Positions 33,804 through 42,706 of a DNA stretch of 64,000 nucleotides are shown here, one piece after another (the first letter of the stretch is position 1; each line of letters begins with the position of its first letter). The DNA lies in the NCBI RefSeq assembly GCF_042683045.1, contig NZ_JBHUIT010000002.1, positions 558,001 to 622,000 on the forward strand. The letters run 5' to 3'. The notes beneath the pieces were generated by a model. The model did not search any database. It had not been told where the DNA came from and saw only the letters and a program-made list of their open reading frames with translations. Origin of the DNA: Luteolibacter algae. Its GTDB lineage: Bacteria > Verrucomicrobiota > Verrucomicrobiia > Verrucomicrobiales > Akkermansiaceae. Both the position numbers and the translations under genes were made by a program.

Positions 33804-36543
33804 CGGTGGGGCCGAGACCATCCTTCTTGTCATCCCGCAGCCGGAGCGCAATCACAATGGCGGTCAGCTGGCGTTTGGGCCGGACGGGCTTCTGTATATT
33901 TCCACTGGCGACGGCGGAGGGAGCGGCGATCCGTATCAGAACAGCCAAAATCTTACCAACAGGTTGGGAAAGATCCTGCGGATAGATGTGGAAAATACCT
34001 CTCCGGGCTTGCCCTATTCGATTCCCGCAACCAACCCGTTCGCAACACACAATGTCAATTCCCGCGAAATCCTCTGCTGGGGACTGAGAAATCCCTGGCG
34101 CTTCTCGTTCGATTCACTCACCGGAGATGTCTTCATTGGAGATGTGGGTGAACACCAGCGGGAGGAAATCGATTTCATCCCTTCAGCTTCCATTAATGCG
34201 GGGATTAATTTCGGCTGGTCGGTCAAGGAAGGCACCCTCGATTTCAGTGTCCAACAGGAAATCACCGGAGCCCTTGTGCCACCAGTATTTGAATACGATC
34301 ACACCCTCGGCTCCTCAGTTACCGGGGGGCAGACCTACCGCGGTTCGGATCCCCGGCTTCAAGGGTTTTATATTTTCGGCGATTTCCAGACAGGCCGTAT
34401 CTGGGGGATGGAAAATCCTGCCGCAGGCGGGCGCGTCGCCTTGCTCAAGGATACCGCCTATAATATTTCCACCTTCGGCAAGGATGAGGCTGGCGAAATC
34501 TACTTCGCCGATTACGAGAGCGAAAGAATCTTCCGGATCAGCACTGCGGACACTCTGCCTCCGCCCCTCATCACTCCGCCGACGAGCACCCATATTGGCG
34601 GCGTTTCCTATACGATCGGGAATGATGTTCCGGGAGCAGTCACCCATTATACCACGGATGGCAGCACTCCGGACGAAAGCAGTCCTGTTTTCACCCCGGG
34701 AATATGGGTGCATGCAAACGACCCTCTCACACTCAAAGCTATATCCCTCAGGCCGGATCTTGAGCCCAGCCCTGCTAGCGAGGCGGTTTACACACTCCGG
34801 CCGAACGGGGTGCAAATCAGCGGTGGCAATGGTTACCTCAACGACTACTCCACCATCGAACTCAGCGAGTCCACCCCCGGCACGACCATACGCTACACCA
34901 TCGATGGATCGCTTCCTGACGAAAACAGTCCGCTCTACTCGGCGGAGAGCGGAATTCCGATCAACCGTTCGCTGACTTTAAGTGCCATCGCTTTCAAGTC
35001 GGGCTCCGGCTGGCTGGCTTCGTCCGTCACCGCCAAAACATTCAGGTTGATTGTGGATCCACCGGTTCTTTCCAGCACATGGAGCGACCTTTACGATCCT
35101 ATCGGACTGACCAGTAAGACTTCCGGCGCGGTTCTCCACTATACGACAGATGGCACGATGCCCACGCTCCAATCTCCCGTTTGGACCGGCCCGCAGGAGC
35201 TTCCCTCCAATACGGTCATCCGGGTTCTGGCGGGGAAAGGGCAGATGGAAACGGCCTCCGCCAGTCTCAAGGTTCTGCGTATTTCGGCTCAAAAAGTCCG
35301 TTTTGAAACCATAGGCACGGGCTACCTAAGCAGCGTTGCCGATGTCGTGCGGAAAGATGACTCCACACTCTACGCCGTGGGATTGCATAATATTTGGAAA
35401 ATAAGCGGCGGTGAATCGACCTTGTATCACACCGGAGGCTATACCCAGTCTTTCCAATCGATCGCCCTTACCCCCGAGGGTAAACTCTCAGTGGGGGACG
35501 CTGGAACCCGGGATGTCATCCACTTCCTGCCTCCTTCGAGCGTAGCCAGCGACAGGTGGGAGGTGAATTCAATCGTGCCTGCCGATCTGGTTTCACTTCC
35601 ATCCGGGGGCTTCCTGGTGGCGGACTCCACGGGCAATCGCATCCAGAGAATCACCGCATCTCATGTCGGAACCCCATTTGCAGGAAGCGGAACTGCGGAG
35701 TCTGTTGATGGGCCGGCTTTGCAAGCCGGTTTCAACTTTCCGGTGGGGATTGCCCGGGACGATGCAGGCATCGTTTACGTGGCGGAATATTCGGGGCGCC
35801 GCATTCGTAGGATTGGAGTCGATAACATTGTCACGACCGTGGCTGGCAATGGCGAACCGGGGTGGGTGGATGGACCAATCTCCACCGCGCGCTTTGACCG
35901 GCCCCGGGCACTTGCACTTGATCGGATTGGAAACCTTTATGTTTCTGATGAAGCCAGTGGCTCCACCGGGAAAATTCGTAAAATCCGCCCCGATGGCACG
36001 GTCACCACCCTCCGTGGCCCGAAATTCCAAGCCGGCACCGATACCGTGCTCTCGCCCGATTCGTTAGGTCTCTCAAGTCCGCGTGGTCTTGATGTCGATG
36101 AAAACGGGGTTCTCTACATCGCGGGCGACTACACGGTCATCAAGGCCATCCAGGAGGATTGGGATAATGACGGGATTCCCGATACCACGGAAGCGGCGCT
36201 AGGTGCGCCTTTCGTCGTCGGTATCGACGATCGGTCGGCTGACTTTGATGGCGACTTGTTCTCCAATTGTTCCGAATGGATCGCTGGCACCGATCCGCTT
36301 CTATCGGAAAGCCGACCTAACGGCGCAACTCTGGAAACCTTTTCCGATAAAACCATCTCTCTCGATTTCCCCTGCGACCCCGGAAGCACCCATCAACTCG
36401 AATATTCCGACGACCTGCAGAACTGGAGGCCTATGGGCATCCCGTCGTCCTCAGCCCTCCGCTCTTTCCCTGTCCGCCTCACAGGTTCGTCACTGACCAG
36501 CCAGCGGTTCTACCGACTCAAAAGCACCTCAGAGCAGCCGTAA
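33742..36543 (+). CDS. PQQ-type sugar dehydrogenase with CHB_HEX and NHL repeats (frameshifted remainder)
   Basis: The remaining 930 or so residues of the secreted dehydrogenase begun at 33387. The propeller continues with RNHNGGQLAFGPDGLLYISTGDGG, which includes the catalytic His of soluble glucose dehydrogenase-like enzymes. Three chitobiase C-terminal-like beta repeats follow (TTDGSTPDESSPVF, TIDGSLPDENSPLY, TTDGTMPTLQSP; 34570-35280), then about six NHL-like repeats forming a second propeller (35300-36150), and a calcium-binding-like DWDNDGIPD...DFDGD tail with EWIAGTDP. The ATG at 33742 is nominal, because the true N-terminus lies in the other frame. The likely role is oxidation of extracellular sugars, if functional. 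Confidence 0.85.
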   Translation: MGDGAAVISRFQMGSDPDVADGGAETILLVIPQPERNHNGGQLAFGPDGLLYISTGDGGGSGDPYQNSQNLTNRLGKILRIDVENTSPGLPYSIPATNPFATHNVNSREILCWGLRNPWRFSFDSLTGDVFIGDVGEHQREEIDFIPSASINAGINFGWSVKEGTLDFSVQQEITGALVPPVFEYDHTLGSSVTGGQTYRGSDPRLQGFYIFGDFQTGRIWGMENPAAGGRVALLKDTAYNISTFGKDEAGEIYFADYESERIFRISTADTLPPPLITPPTSTHIGGVSYTIGNDVPGAVTHYTTDGSTPDESSPVFTPGIWVHANDPLTLKAISLRPDLEPSPASEAVYTLRPNGVQISGGNGYLNDYSTIELSESTPGTTIRYTIDGSLPDENSPLYSAESGIPINRSLTLSAIAFKSGSGWLASSVTAKTFRLIVDPPVLSSTWSDLYDPIGLTSKTSGAVLHYTTDGTMPTLQSPVWTGPQELPSNTVIRVLAGKGQMETASASLKVLRISAQKVRFETIGTGYLSSVADVVRKDDSTLYAVGLHNIWKISGGESTLYHTGGYTQSFQSIALTPEGKLSVGDAGTRDVIHFLPPSSVASDRWEVNSIVPADLVSLPSGGFLVADSTGNRIQRITASHVGTPFAGSGTAESVDGPALQAGFNFPVGIARDDAGIVYVAEYSGRRIRRIGVDNIVTTVAGNGEPGWVDGPISTARFDRPRALALDRIGNLYVSDEASGSTGKIRKIRPDGTVTTLRGPKFQAGTDTVLSPDSLGLSSPRGLDVDENGVLYIAGDYTVIKAIQEDWDNDGIPDTTEAALGAPFVVGIDDRSADFDGDLFSNCSEWIAGTDPLLSESRPNGATLETFSDKTISLDFPCDPGSTHQLEYSDDLQNWRPMGIPSSSALRSFPVRLTGSSLTSQRFYRLKSTSEQP

Positions 36544-36900
36544 TAATTGGATTCGTGCGCAGCGAACCGAACCACCTCCTTACCGCGACCCCAAAAAATA
36601 ACGGGTTCTCCCAGGCGATGTTCCTAGCAAAGAAACGCTAGAGACATTGTGCCCGCTCATTGTGCCCGCTAAAGCGGAGTGACGGAAACCGTTTCGTTTC
36701 GAATCTCGCTACAGCAGTTCGCACCTACGTCATCCGTGATGCTTGCCTGTATGCGGAGTTTACTTTTTGTAAGGCCGATGGCTTGAGGTCTGTGGCGGAG
36801 CTACCTGATTCAGAAGGGAATAGTTTGCCATTCCGGGTGCATTGGTTAGTGTTAGTTGGATTTGTAAAAATAATTTTTAAGTCCACACGCTTCACCAATC
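36544..36900. other. Intergenic region with 13-bp tandem duplication
   Basis: No supported gene in 357 bases. A perfect tandem duplication of CATTGTGCCCGCT lies at 36645-36657 and 36658-36670. A weak promoter candidate for the patatin gene is TTGGTT 36842-36847 and TAAAAA 36865-36870 (17-base spacing) in an AT-rich stretch. Confidence 0.5.
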
Positions 36901-37908
36901 ATGTTCGGAAAAATTCTTCGCAAACTAAAGGGCGATCCCCGTCCGAACCGGCAAGAGCGACCACTGGAGACAGATGTTCCCGCAAAGCTCAAGCTCGGCT
37001 TGGCGCTCTCTTCCGGGGGCGCTCGCGGGCTCGCGCACGTCGGGGTGCTCCAGGTTCTTGAGGAAAACGGAATCGAAGTTCATGCGATTTCCGGTTCGTC
37101 GATGGGCTCCTACGTCGGGGCGCTCTGGGCAGCTGGTTTTTCGGGGAAGGCTCTAGCCGAGCTAGCCGAGGAAATGCACGATCGCCGCCAGCTCTGGAAG
37201 CTCGCGGATCCCGTTTTTCCGCCAACCCGTGGGCTTTTCCATGGTCTCAAGGCAAAGGCCCATCTTGAGCGATCACTGGGTGACCTGAAGTTCGAGGATT
37301 TGAAACGCAAGCTCCTGGTGATCACCGCGGACCTGGATACGAAGGAACGCCTGGTCCTACGCAGTGGGAAGATCGCGGATGCCGTCCACGCTTCGTGCGC
37401 GATGCCGGGAATCATCGCACCAGTGGTTCTCAACGGACGCCGCTGCGTGGATGGCGGTGTGGTGGATCCGGTGCCGGTGGGGGCGTTGCAAAAGTTCTCG
37501 GACGTGGATCGTGTGATCGCGGTATCCGTTATTCCCAGTTTTGAAGAGGTGGATGCGGGGATGTATCGTGATGATGACGAGGTGGAGCGCTTCTCGATGT
37601 TTCGGCGCGGTCTCTCGATGATCAACCGGAATATCAACTTTCTGGCCCAGGGGAATATCATCGATACCTTTCGCCAGTCCATCCGCTGTGCCCAGGTAAG
37701 GATCGCCCATGACTCACTGAAACGCGCGGATCTTTGTTTACGTCCCGAGCACTTTTTCGCCCCTTGGAATGACTACTCGAATTTCGAGCGATTCATCGAG
37801 GCTGGCCGTAAGGTGACCTTGGAGAACCTCGATCAAATCCGCGCACTTCTCGAAACCCAACCCGATGAAAAAGCAGACAACAGCATGGTGGGCGACCGCG
37901 TCGCCTGA
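36901..37908 (+). CDS. Patatin-like phospholipase (RssA/NTE family)
   Basis: A 335-residue serine lipase. The oxyanion-loop GGARGLAHVGVL (39-50), the GSSMG elbow with nucleophile Ser67, and the catalytic DGG (VDGGVVDPVPV, about residue 184) form a complete Ser-Asp dyad. No signal peptide, so probably cytoplasmic, acting on phospholipid or stored lipid to release fatty acids. Its 3' end overlaps the acyl-ligase gene by 44 bases, linking it to the fatty-acid degradation cluster. Confidence 0.92.
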   Translation: MFGKILRKLKGDPRPNRQERPLETDVPAKLKLGLALSSGGARGLAHVGVLQVLEENGIEVHAISGSSMGSYVGALWAAGFSGKALAELAEEMHDRRQLWKLADPVFPPTRGLFHGLKAKAHLERSLGDLKFEDLKRKLLVITADLDTKERLVLRSGKIADAVHASCAMPGIIAPVVLNGRRCVDGGVVDPVPVGALQKFSDVDRVIAVSVIPSFEEVDAGMYRDDDEVERFSMFRRGLSMINRNINFLAQGNIIDTFRQSIRCAQVRIAHDSLKRADLCLRPEHFFAPWNDYSNFERFIEAGRKVTLENLDQIRALLETQPDEKADNSMVGDRVA

Positions 37909-39319
37909 AGGTATCCACATACGTCAGAACGCGATTTTGAAGCGTTTCCTGCAGACCCGTGCTGTGCCATTCTGTAGCTTTTATCGAGAGATGTTTCTGG
38001 AGTTGGGAATTGATGCCCGGGATATCCGCACCACGGATGACCTTGTGCATCTGCCGTTTACCTCCAAGGTGGATTTCAAGGTTCCAAGGGATTTTGTGAT
38101 CATCCCTGACGAGGCGATTTTAAAAACCCAGTGGAGAACGATCTTCCGAGGACTCACCACCGGCAAAGCCGCTACCAAAGCGGCTCTCGAGGCGGAATTG
38201 AGACCGATCCTGCTGACCAGCACAACGGGCAGATCGGCCGCGCCGGTTCCTTTCCTCTATACCGCGCATGATATCGAAAGGCTGACGGAGGGAGGCCGCC
38301 GGCTGATGGAACTTTGCCAGTCCGATGCCTCGTTCCGCCACGTGAATGCTTTTCCTTTCGCACCCCATCTGGCGTTCTGGCAGGCGCATTATGCGAGCAT
38401 GGGGCACAATACTTTTATGCTTTCCACCGGCGGGGGGAAAACCATCGGCACGGAAGGAAATATCCGGATTATCGATAAGATCGATCCCGAGGCGATCATT
38501 GCGATGCCGACGTTTCTCTATCACCTTCTGCAGGAAGGGATGGCCACCGGCTCTCGCTGGAAGAATATCAAACGATTGGTGCTGGGGGGTGAAAAGGTGC
38601 CAGCTGGAATGCGCCGGAAGCTTAAGGAACTGTGTGCGGAAATGGGCGCGGAGCAAGTCCATATCATGTCCACATATGGCTTCACCGAGGCAAAAATCGC
38701 TTTCACCGAATGTCTGCCAACGGCGGAGGGTGAGCCTTCGGGATTTCATGTTTATCCTGATATGGCGTTTGTCGAAGTCATTGATCCCGAGACCGGAAAC
38801 AGAGTCCCGGACGGACATCCCGGTGAGATCGTCCTCACCCAGCTCGACTCCCGCGGCACGATTGTTCTGCGTTACCGGACGGGTGATCTCATCGAGAAAG
38901 GACTCACCTATGAAGCGTGCCCGCATTGCGGCCGCACATGCCCGCGGTTACTTGGGAAAATTTCCCGCGTATCGGATTTCAAGAACCTGCACATCGACAA
39001 GCTCAAGGGAACTCTCGTGGACTTCAATGCACTGGAGAATATCCTCGATGATACAGAGGGTCTGGGTGCATGGCAGGTGGAACTGCGGAAAAGGAATGAC
39101 GATCCCATGGAGAGTGATGTGGTGCTTGTCCATGCCGTGGTTTTGAAGGGTGATGAAGCCCAGCTTCGCGACGCGATTCTCGATAGATTCCAGCGCTCCA
39201 CCGAGTTTGCCCCAAATGACGTTTTATTCCATAGCTGGGAAGAAATGCGGGAGCTCCAGGGCGTGGGCAAGCAATTGAAGGAGCAGAAAATCCTGGATAA
39301 CCGCCCGAAAAGCCAGTGA
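37865..39319 (+). CDS. PaaK/LuxE-like AMP-forming acyl ligase
   Basis: A 484-residue adenylate-forming enzyme resembling phenylacetate-CoA ligase and LuxE acyl-protein synthetase. It has a TSTTGRS phosphate loop (about 118-124), the adenine-site STYGFTEAK (about 277-285), YRTGDLIEKG (about 340) and a CPHCGRTCPRL segment typical of PaaK-type ligases. It would activate a carboxylic acid with ATP, forming an acyl-adenylate and probably a CoA thioester. Placed between a lipase and beta-oxidation genes, it may activate released fatty acids in place of a classical FadD (inference). The first ATG lies inside the patatin gene (44-base overlap), and no closer in-frame ATG precedes the conserved region. 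Confidence 0.85.
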   Translation: MKKQTTAWWATASPEGIHIRQNAILKRFLQTRAVPFCSFYREMFLELGIDARDIRTTDDLVHLPFTSKVDFKVPRDFVIIPDEAILKTQWRTIFRGLTTGKAATKAALEAELRPILLTSTTGRSAAPVPFLYTAHDIERLTEGGRRLMELCQSDASFRHVNAFPFAPHLAFWQAHYASMGHNTFMLSTGGGKTIGTEGNIRIIDKIDPEAIIAMPTFLYHLLQEGMATGSRWKNIKRLVLGGEKVPAGMRRKLKELCAEMGAEQVHIMSTYGFTEAKIAFTECLPTAEGEPSGFHVYPDMAFVEVIDPETGNRVPDGHPGEIVLTQLDSRGTIVLRYRTGDLIEKGLTYEACPHCGRTCPRLLGKISRVSDFKNLHIDKLKGTLVDFNALENILDDTEGLGAWQVELRKRNDDPMESDVVLVHAVVLKGDEAQLRDAILDRFQRSTEFAPNDVLFHSWEEMRELQGVGKQLKEQKILDNRPKSQ

Positions 39320-39438
39320 AGCAAAATCCACCGAATACCTGATATTTTTATCCACTCCTGAAATGTAACTGATATACTTCCATGAAATACTGCTAATCCA
39401 GTAAATTTGGTTTCATTCAGCACCAACCCCCGAAGTTT

Positions 39439-40689
39439 ATGTTCATCATCGCCGCAACCCGCACGCCATTTTCCAAAATCGGAACGGATCTGGCAAATCT
39501 GACTGCCGATGATCTGGGGCGCTCCGCTGCTTCCGCGCTACTGACCGCGACGGGGATCGATCCCGCAGAGCTTTCCGAAGTGATTTTCGGCTGCGTGGCA
39601 CAACCTGCGGAGGCTGCGAATATCGCCCGCATCATCGCGCTGAGAGCAGGAGTCCCGGCGCATGTGCCGGCGGTCACCGTGCACCGGAACTGTGCTTCCG
39701 GTATGGAGGCGATCACGACCGCGCATCAGCGGATCTTGGCTGGCCAGGGAGATCTTTTCCTCGTTGGCGGGACAGAGAGTATGAGCCATGTGCCTTTGCT
39801 CTTTCCCCATGAGGCAGCGTTGCATTTCTCCGAGCTTAATCGCGCAAAATCCTCGGGACAGAAAATCTCAGCCGCAGCGAGCTTCAATATCTCGGATTTC
39901 AAGCCCAGAATCGGATTGGAGCTGGGACTTACGGATCCATTCTCCGGAATGATCATGGGCGATACCGCGGAGCTGCTTTCGCGCGAGTATAACATTTCCC
40001 GGGAAATGCAGGATCAGTTTGCCGCCGAGTCACACCGTAAGGCGCTGGCTTCCAGGGAAGCGTTGAACGGTGAAATTTCTCCGGTTTTCACGCGGGGTAG
40101 CGCGGTGGTGGAAGACAACGGAATTCGCACGGATTCCACGAAAGAAAAGTTGGCAACGTTGCGCCCGATCTTCGATAAAATCACAGGGACGGTGACCGCC
40201 GGAAATAGCTCACAGATCACGGACGGGGCGGTGGCGTTGCTCGTCGGTAGCGAAGCTGCGGCAGAGCGATTGGGGGTAGAGCCTCTGGGCAGGCTAACTC
40301 ACTATGCTTATAGTGGATGTGATCCTGCCCGGATGGGATTGGGGCCTGTCCATGCCATTCATCGGGCCAGGCAGCTTCATGGAATCTCTCCGGAGGATGC
40401 CGATATCATCGAGATCAACGAGGCCTTCGCAGCTCAAGTCCTGGCGGTGCTCGCTTCCCTGAAGAAACCCGAGACCCATCAGCTCGATCTCCCGGCCTAC
40501 GAGCTCCCATTGGAGAAAATCAATCGCCGCGGTGGTGCCATAGCCCTCGGCCATCCGGTTGGTGCCACAGGAGCACGGTTGGTGTTAACCGCATTGGATC
40601 AACTGTGGGAAACCGGTGGGAAACGTGCACTCGCATCGCTCTGTGTCGGCGGAGGCCAGGGAGCTGCCCTCTATCTTGAACGTCCGTAA
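39439..40689 (+). CDS. fadA: Acetyl-CoA acyltransferase (thiolase, FadA/FadI type)
   Basis: Thiolase of 416 residues that cleaves 3-ketoacyl-CoA with CoA in the last step of beta-oxidation. The nucleophile Cys85 lies in HRNCASGME, the His in GGAIALGHPVGATGAR, and the second catalytic Cys in LCVGGGQG near the C-terminus. Followed 28 bases later by the FadJ-like gene, so the two would make the trifunctional complex subunits. An AT-rich 119-base gap upstream may hold a promoter for thiolase, FadJ and acyl-CoA dehydrogenase. Confidence 0.95.
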   Translation: MFIIAATRTPFSKIGTDLANLTADDLGRSAASALLTATGIDPAELSEVIFGCVAQPAEAANIARIIALRAGVPAHVPAVTVHRNCASGMEAITTAHQRILAGQGDLFLVGGTESMSHVPLLFPHEAALHFSELNRAKSSGQKISAAASFNISDFKPRIGLELGLTDPFSGMIMGDTAELLSREYNISREMQDQFAAESHRKALASREALNGEISPVFTRGSAVVEDNGIRTDSTKEKLATLRPIFDKITGTVTAGNSSQITDGAVALLVGSEAAAERLGVEPLGRLTHYAYSGCDPARMGLGPVHAIHRARQLHGISPEDADIIEINEAFAAQVLAVLASLKKPETHQLDLPAYELPLEKINRRGGAIALGHPVGATGARLVLTALDQLWETGGKRALASLCVGGGQGAALYLERP

Positions 40690-40717
40690 TTGTATCAATT
40701 TCTAGCAGCCAGAAGCC

Positions 40718-42667
40718 ATGTCAAACATCACTCTCACCTACGTCAATACCACTGCCGTCCTCGTTTTTGATCGCGCGGACTCTTCGGCGAATGTTTTTGA
40801 TTCCGCGACATTGGCCGAGCTTGGAGAGCGCTTGGATGAACTCGCGCTTCAACCGGAAATCACTGGTTTGCTGATACGCTCCGCAAAGCCGGGAATTTTT
40901 ATCGCTGGAGCGGATTTGAAAGAACTTTCGACAGCCCGTGGCGAAAAACTCAGCCGCCTGATCACGACTGGGCAAACACTTTTCAATCGGATCGCGGACC
41001 TACCATATCCAACTGTTGCGGCGATCCACGGCGCGTGCGTGGGCGGGGGATACGAGCTGGCTCTGGCATGTGATTGGAGAATCGCCAGCGATGCCTCCGC
41101 GACAAAAATAGGACTGCCGGAAACACAGTTGGGAATTCTTCCTGCCTGGGGCGGGACCACACGGCTGCCGGATCTTTTGGGCCTACAAGATGCGTTGCCC
41201 GTCATTCTTTCGGGGAAACTCCATTCCGCAGCCGATGCCAAACGCAAGGGATTGGTCGATGAGATTGTCCCTGCCGAGCATCTCAAAGCGCACGCGCTGA
41301 CCTACATCGAAAAGGGCAAACGGCACCTGACGCATAATCCGATTATTCATAACCAGGCCGTTGCTGCGCTGACCCGAGTCCAGGCACACAAGGAATTACT
41401 CAAGAAAACGCGAGGCCACTATCCCGGGCCGGAGGCTGCCCTGGAGGTCGCGGTGGCATCAATCGGGCACACGCGGGAAAAATCCCAGCAGGCGGAACGG
41501 GAAGCGATCGAGAAGCTCGCGCCATTACCTCAGACAGCACAGTTGATACGCCTCTTCTTCCTGCAGGAGAGGGCAAGAAAGCACCGGCACACAATGGCGG
41601 ATCCACGTCCGGTTCATCGTGCCGCAGTGATCGGAGCCGGGGTGATGGGCTCTGGTATTGCTTATTGGCTGAGCACGAGGAAGATCGAAACCATCCTTCA
41701 GGATGTCTCCGATGCGGCATTGGCCGGCGGTATGGAAAATATCCGGAAACTCTACGATGAGGCAGGGAAGCGTCACGTTTTCTCAAGAAATCAGGTGGCT
41801 CGGGGCTTGGATCGGATTCATCCAACGAGTGACAGGGTTCCATTGGGAAACTGTGATCTGGTGATTGAGGCTGCGGTCGAAGAATTATCGATCAAGAAAA
41901 GGATCTTTGCTGACCTGGCCTCCCGCTGCGCGGACGATACGATACTTGCCACCAACACTTCCGCGCTGCCGATTCATGAGCTGGCCAGCGGTGTGCCGCA
42001 TCCGGATCGATTGGTGGGACTTCATTTTTTCAATCCGGTGCATCGGATGCAATTGGTCGAGGTCGTTCGCACGGATTTTACCTCGGATGAGACCTTGTCC
42101 ACGGCTGTGGCATTCGTCCGGGGAATTGGCAAGCTTCCGGTCGTGGTTCGTGATACTCCGGGTTTTCTAGTAAATCGAATTCTAATGCCTTACCTGGTGG
42201 AAGCCGCAGCACTCTTTGAGCAAGGAGGTGATCCCGGGGAAATTGACAAAGCGATGCTCGACTTTGGGATGCCGATGGGGCCATTGAGGTTGTTGGACGA
42301 AGTCGGCCTGGATGTGGCGATGCACGTGGCACGGACTTTGGCGGCCGCATTTCCGAACCGAATGGAGATCCCGCGGGTGGTGGAGAAACTCCTTGATGCG
42401 GGCCATATCGGGAAAAAGGGTGGCAGTGGTTTTTACGTGTATGACGATGCCAGCCCGGCAGTGAACGCCGAGGCCATTTCTTTTCAGACGGGCACCGAAG
42501 ACGCACCGCATGATACCCGGGAAATCCTCGCCTCGCTGATGACCTCCGAGGCCGAGCGCTGCCTTGAAGAAGGGGTGGCCGAAACTGCGGAAGATATCGA
42601 TCTGGCGATGGTGCTCGGGACCGGCTATCCGCCATTCCGTGGTGGTCCGCTGGAAAATAGATCCTGA
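40718..42667 (+). CDS. fadJ: Bifunctional enoyl-CoA hydratase/3-hydroxyacyl-CoA dehydrogenase (FadJ/FadB-like)
   Basis: A 649-residue two-enzyme protein for the middle steps of beta-oxidation. The crotonase half has GADLKEL, GGGYELALACDWRIA and GLPETQLGILPAWGGT with the catalytic Glu. The NAD-binding half starts with VIGAGVMGSGIAYW (about 303) and has HFFNPVHRMQLVEVV and the second HAD domain. The protein stops at GTGYPPFRGGPLENRS, directly after the final conserved motif, lacking the 40-50 residues that normally follow FRGGPL in FadB/FadJ. A true short form or a recent truncation are both possible. Confidence 0.93.
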   Translation: MSNITLTYVNTTAVLVFDRADSSANVFDSATLAELGERLDELALQPEITGLLIRSAKPGIFIAGADLKELSTARGEKLSRLITTGQTLFNRIADLPYPTVAAIHGACVGGGYELALACDWRIASDASATKIGLPETQLGILPAWGGTTRLPDLLGLQDALPVILSGKLHSAADAKRKGLVDEIVPAEHLKAHALTYIEKGKRHLTHNPIIHNQAVAALTRVQAHKELLKKTRGHYPGPEAALEVAVASIGHTREKSQQAEREAIEKLAPLPQTAQLIRLFFLQERARKHRHTMADPRPVHRAAVIGAGVMGSGIAYWLSTRKIETILQDVSDAALAGGMENIRKLYDEAGKRHVFSRNQVARGLDRIHPTSDRVPLGNCDLVIEAAVEELSIKKRIFADLASRCADDTILATNTSALPIHELASGVPHPDRLVGLHFFNPVHRMQLVEVVRTDFTSDETLSTAVAFVRGIGKLPVVVRDTPGFLVNRILMPYLVEAAALFEQGGDPGEIDKAMLDFGMPMGPLRLLDEVGLDVAMHVARTLAAAFPNRMEIPRVVEKLLDAGHIGKKGGSGFYVYDDASPAVNAEAISFQTGTEDAPHDTREILASLMTSEAERCLEEGVAETAEDIDLAMVLGTGYPPFRGGPLENRS

Positions 42668-42706
42668 TGATTTCTTCAAAACCCAAACCTCAACACACCT
42701 GAAGCC

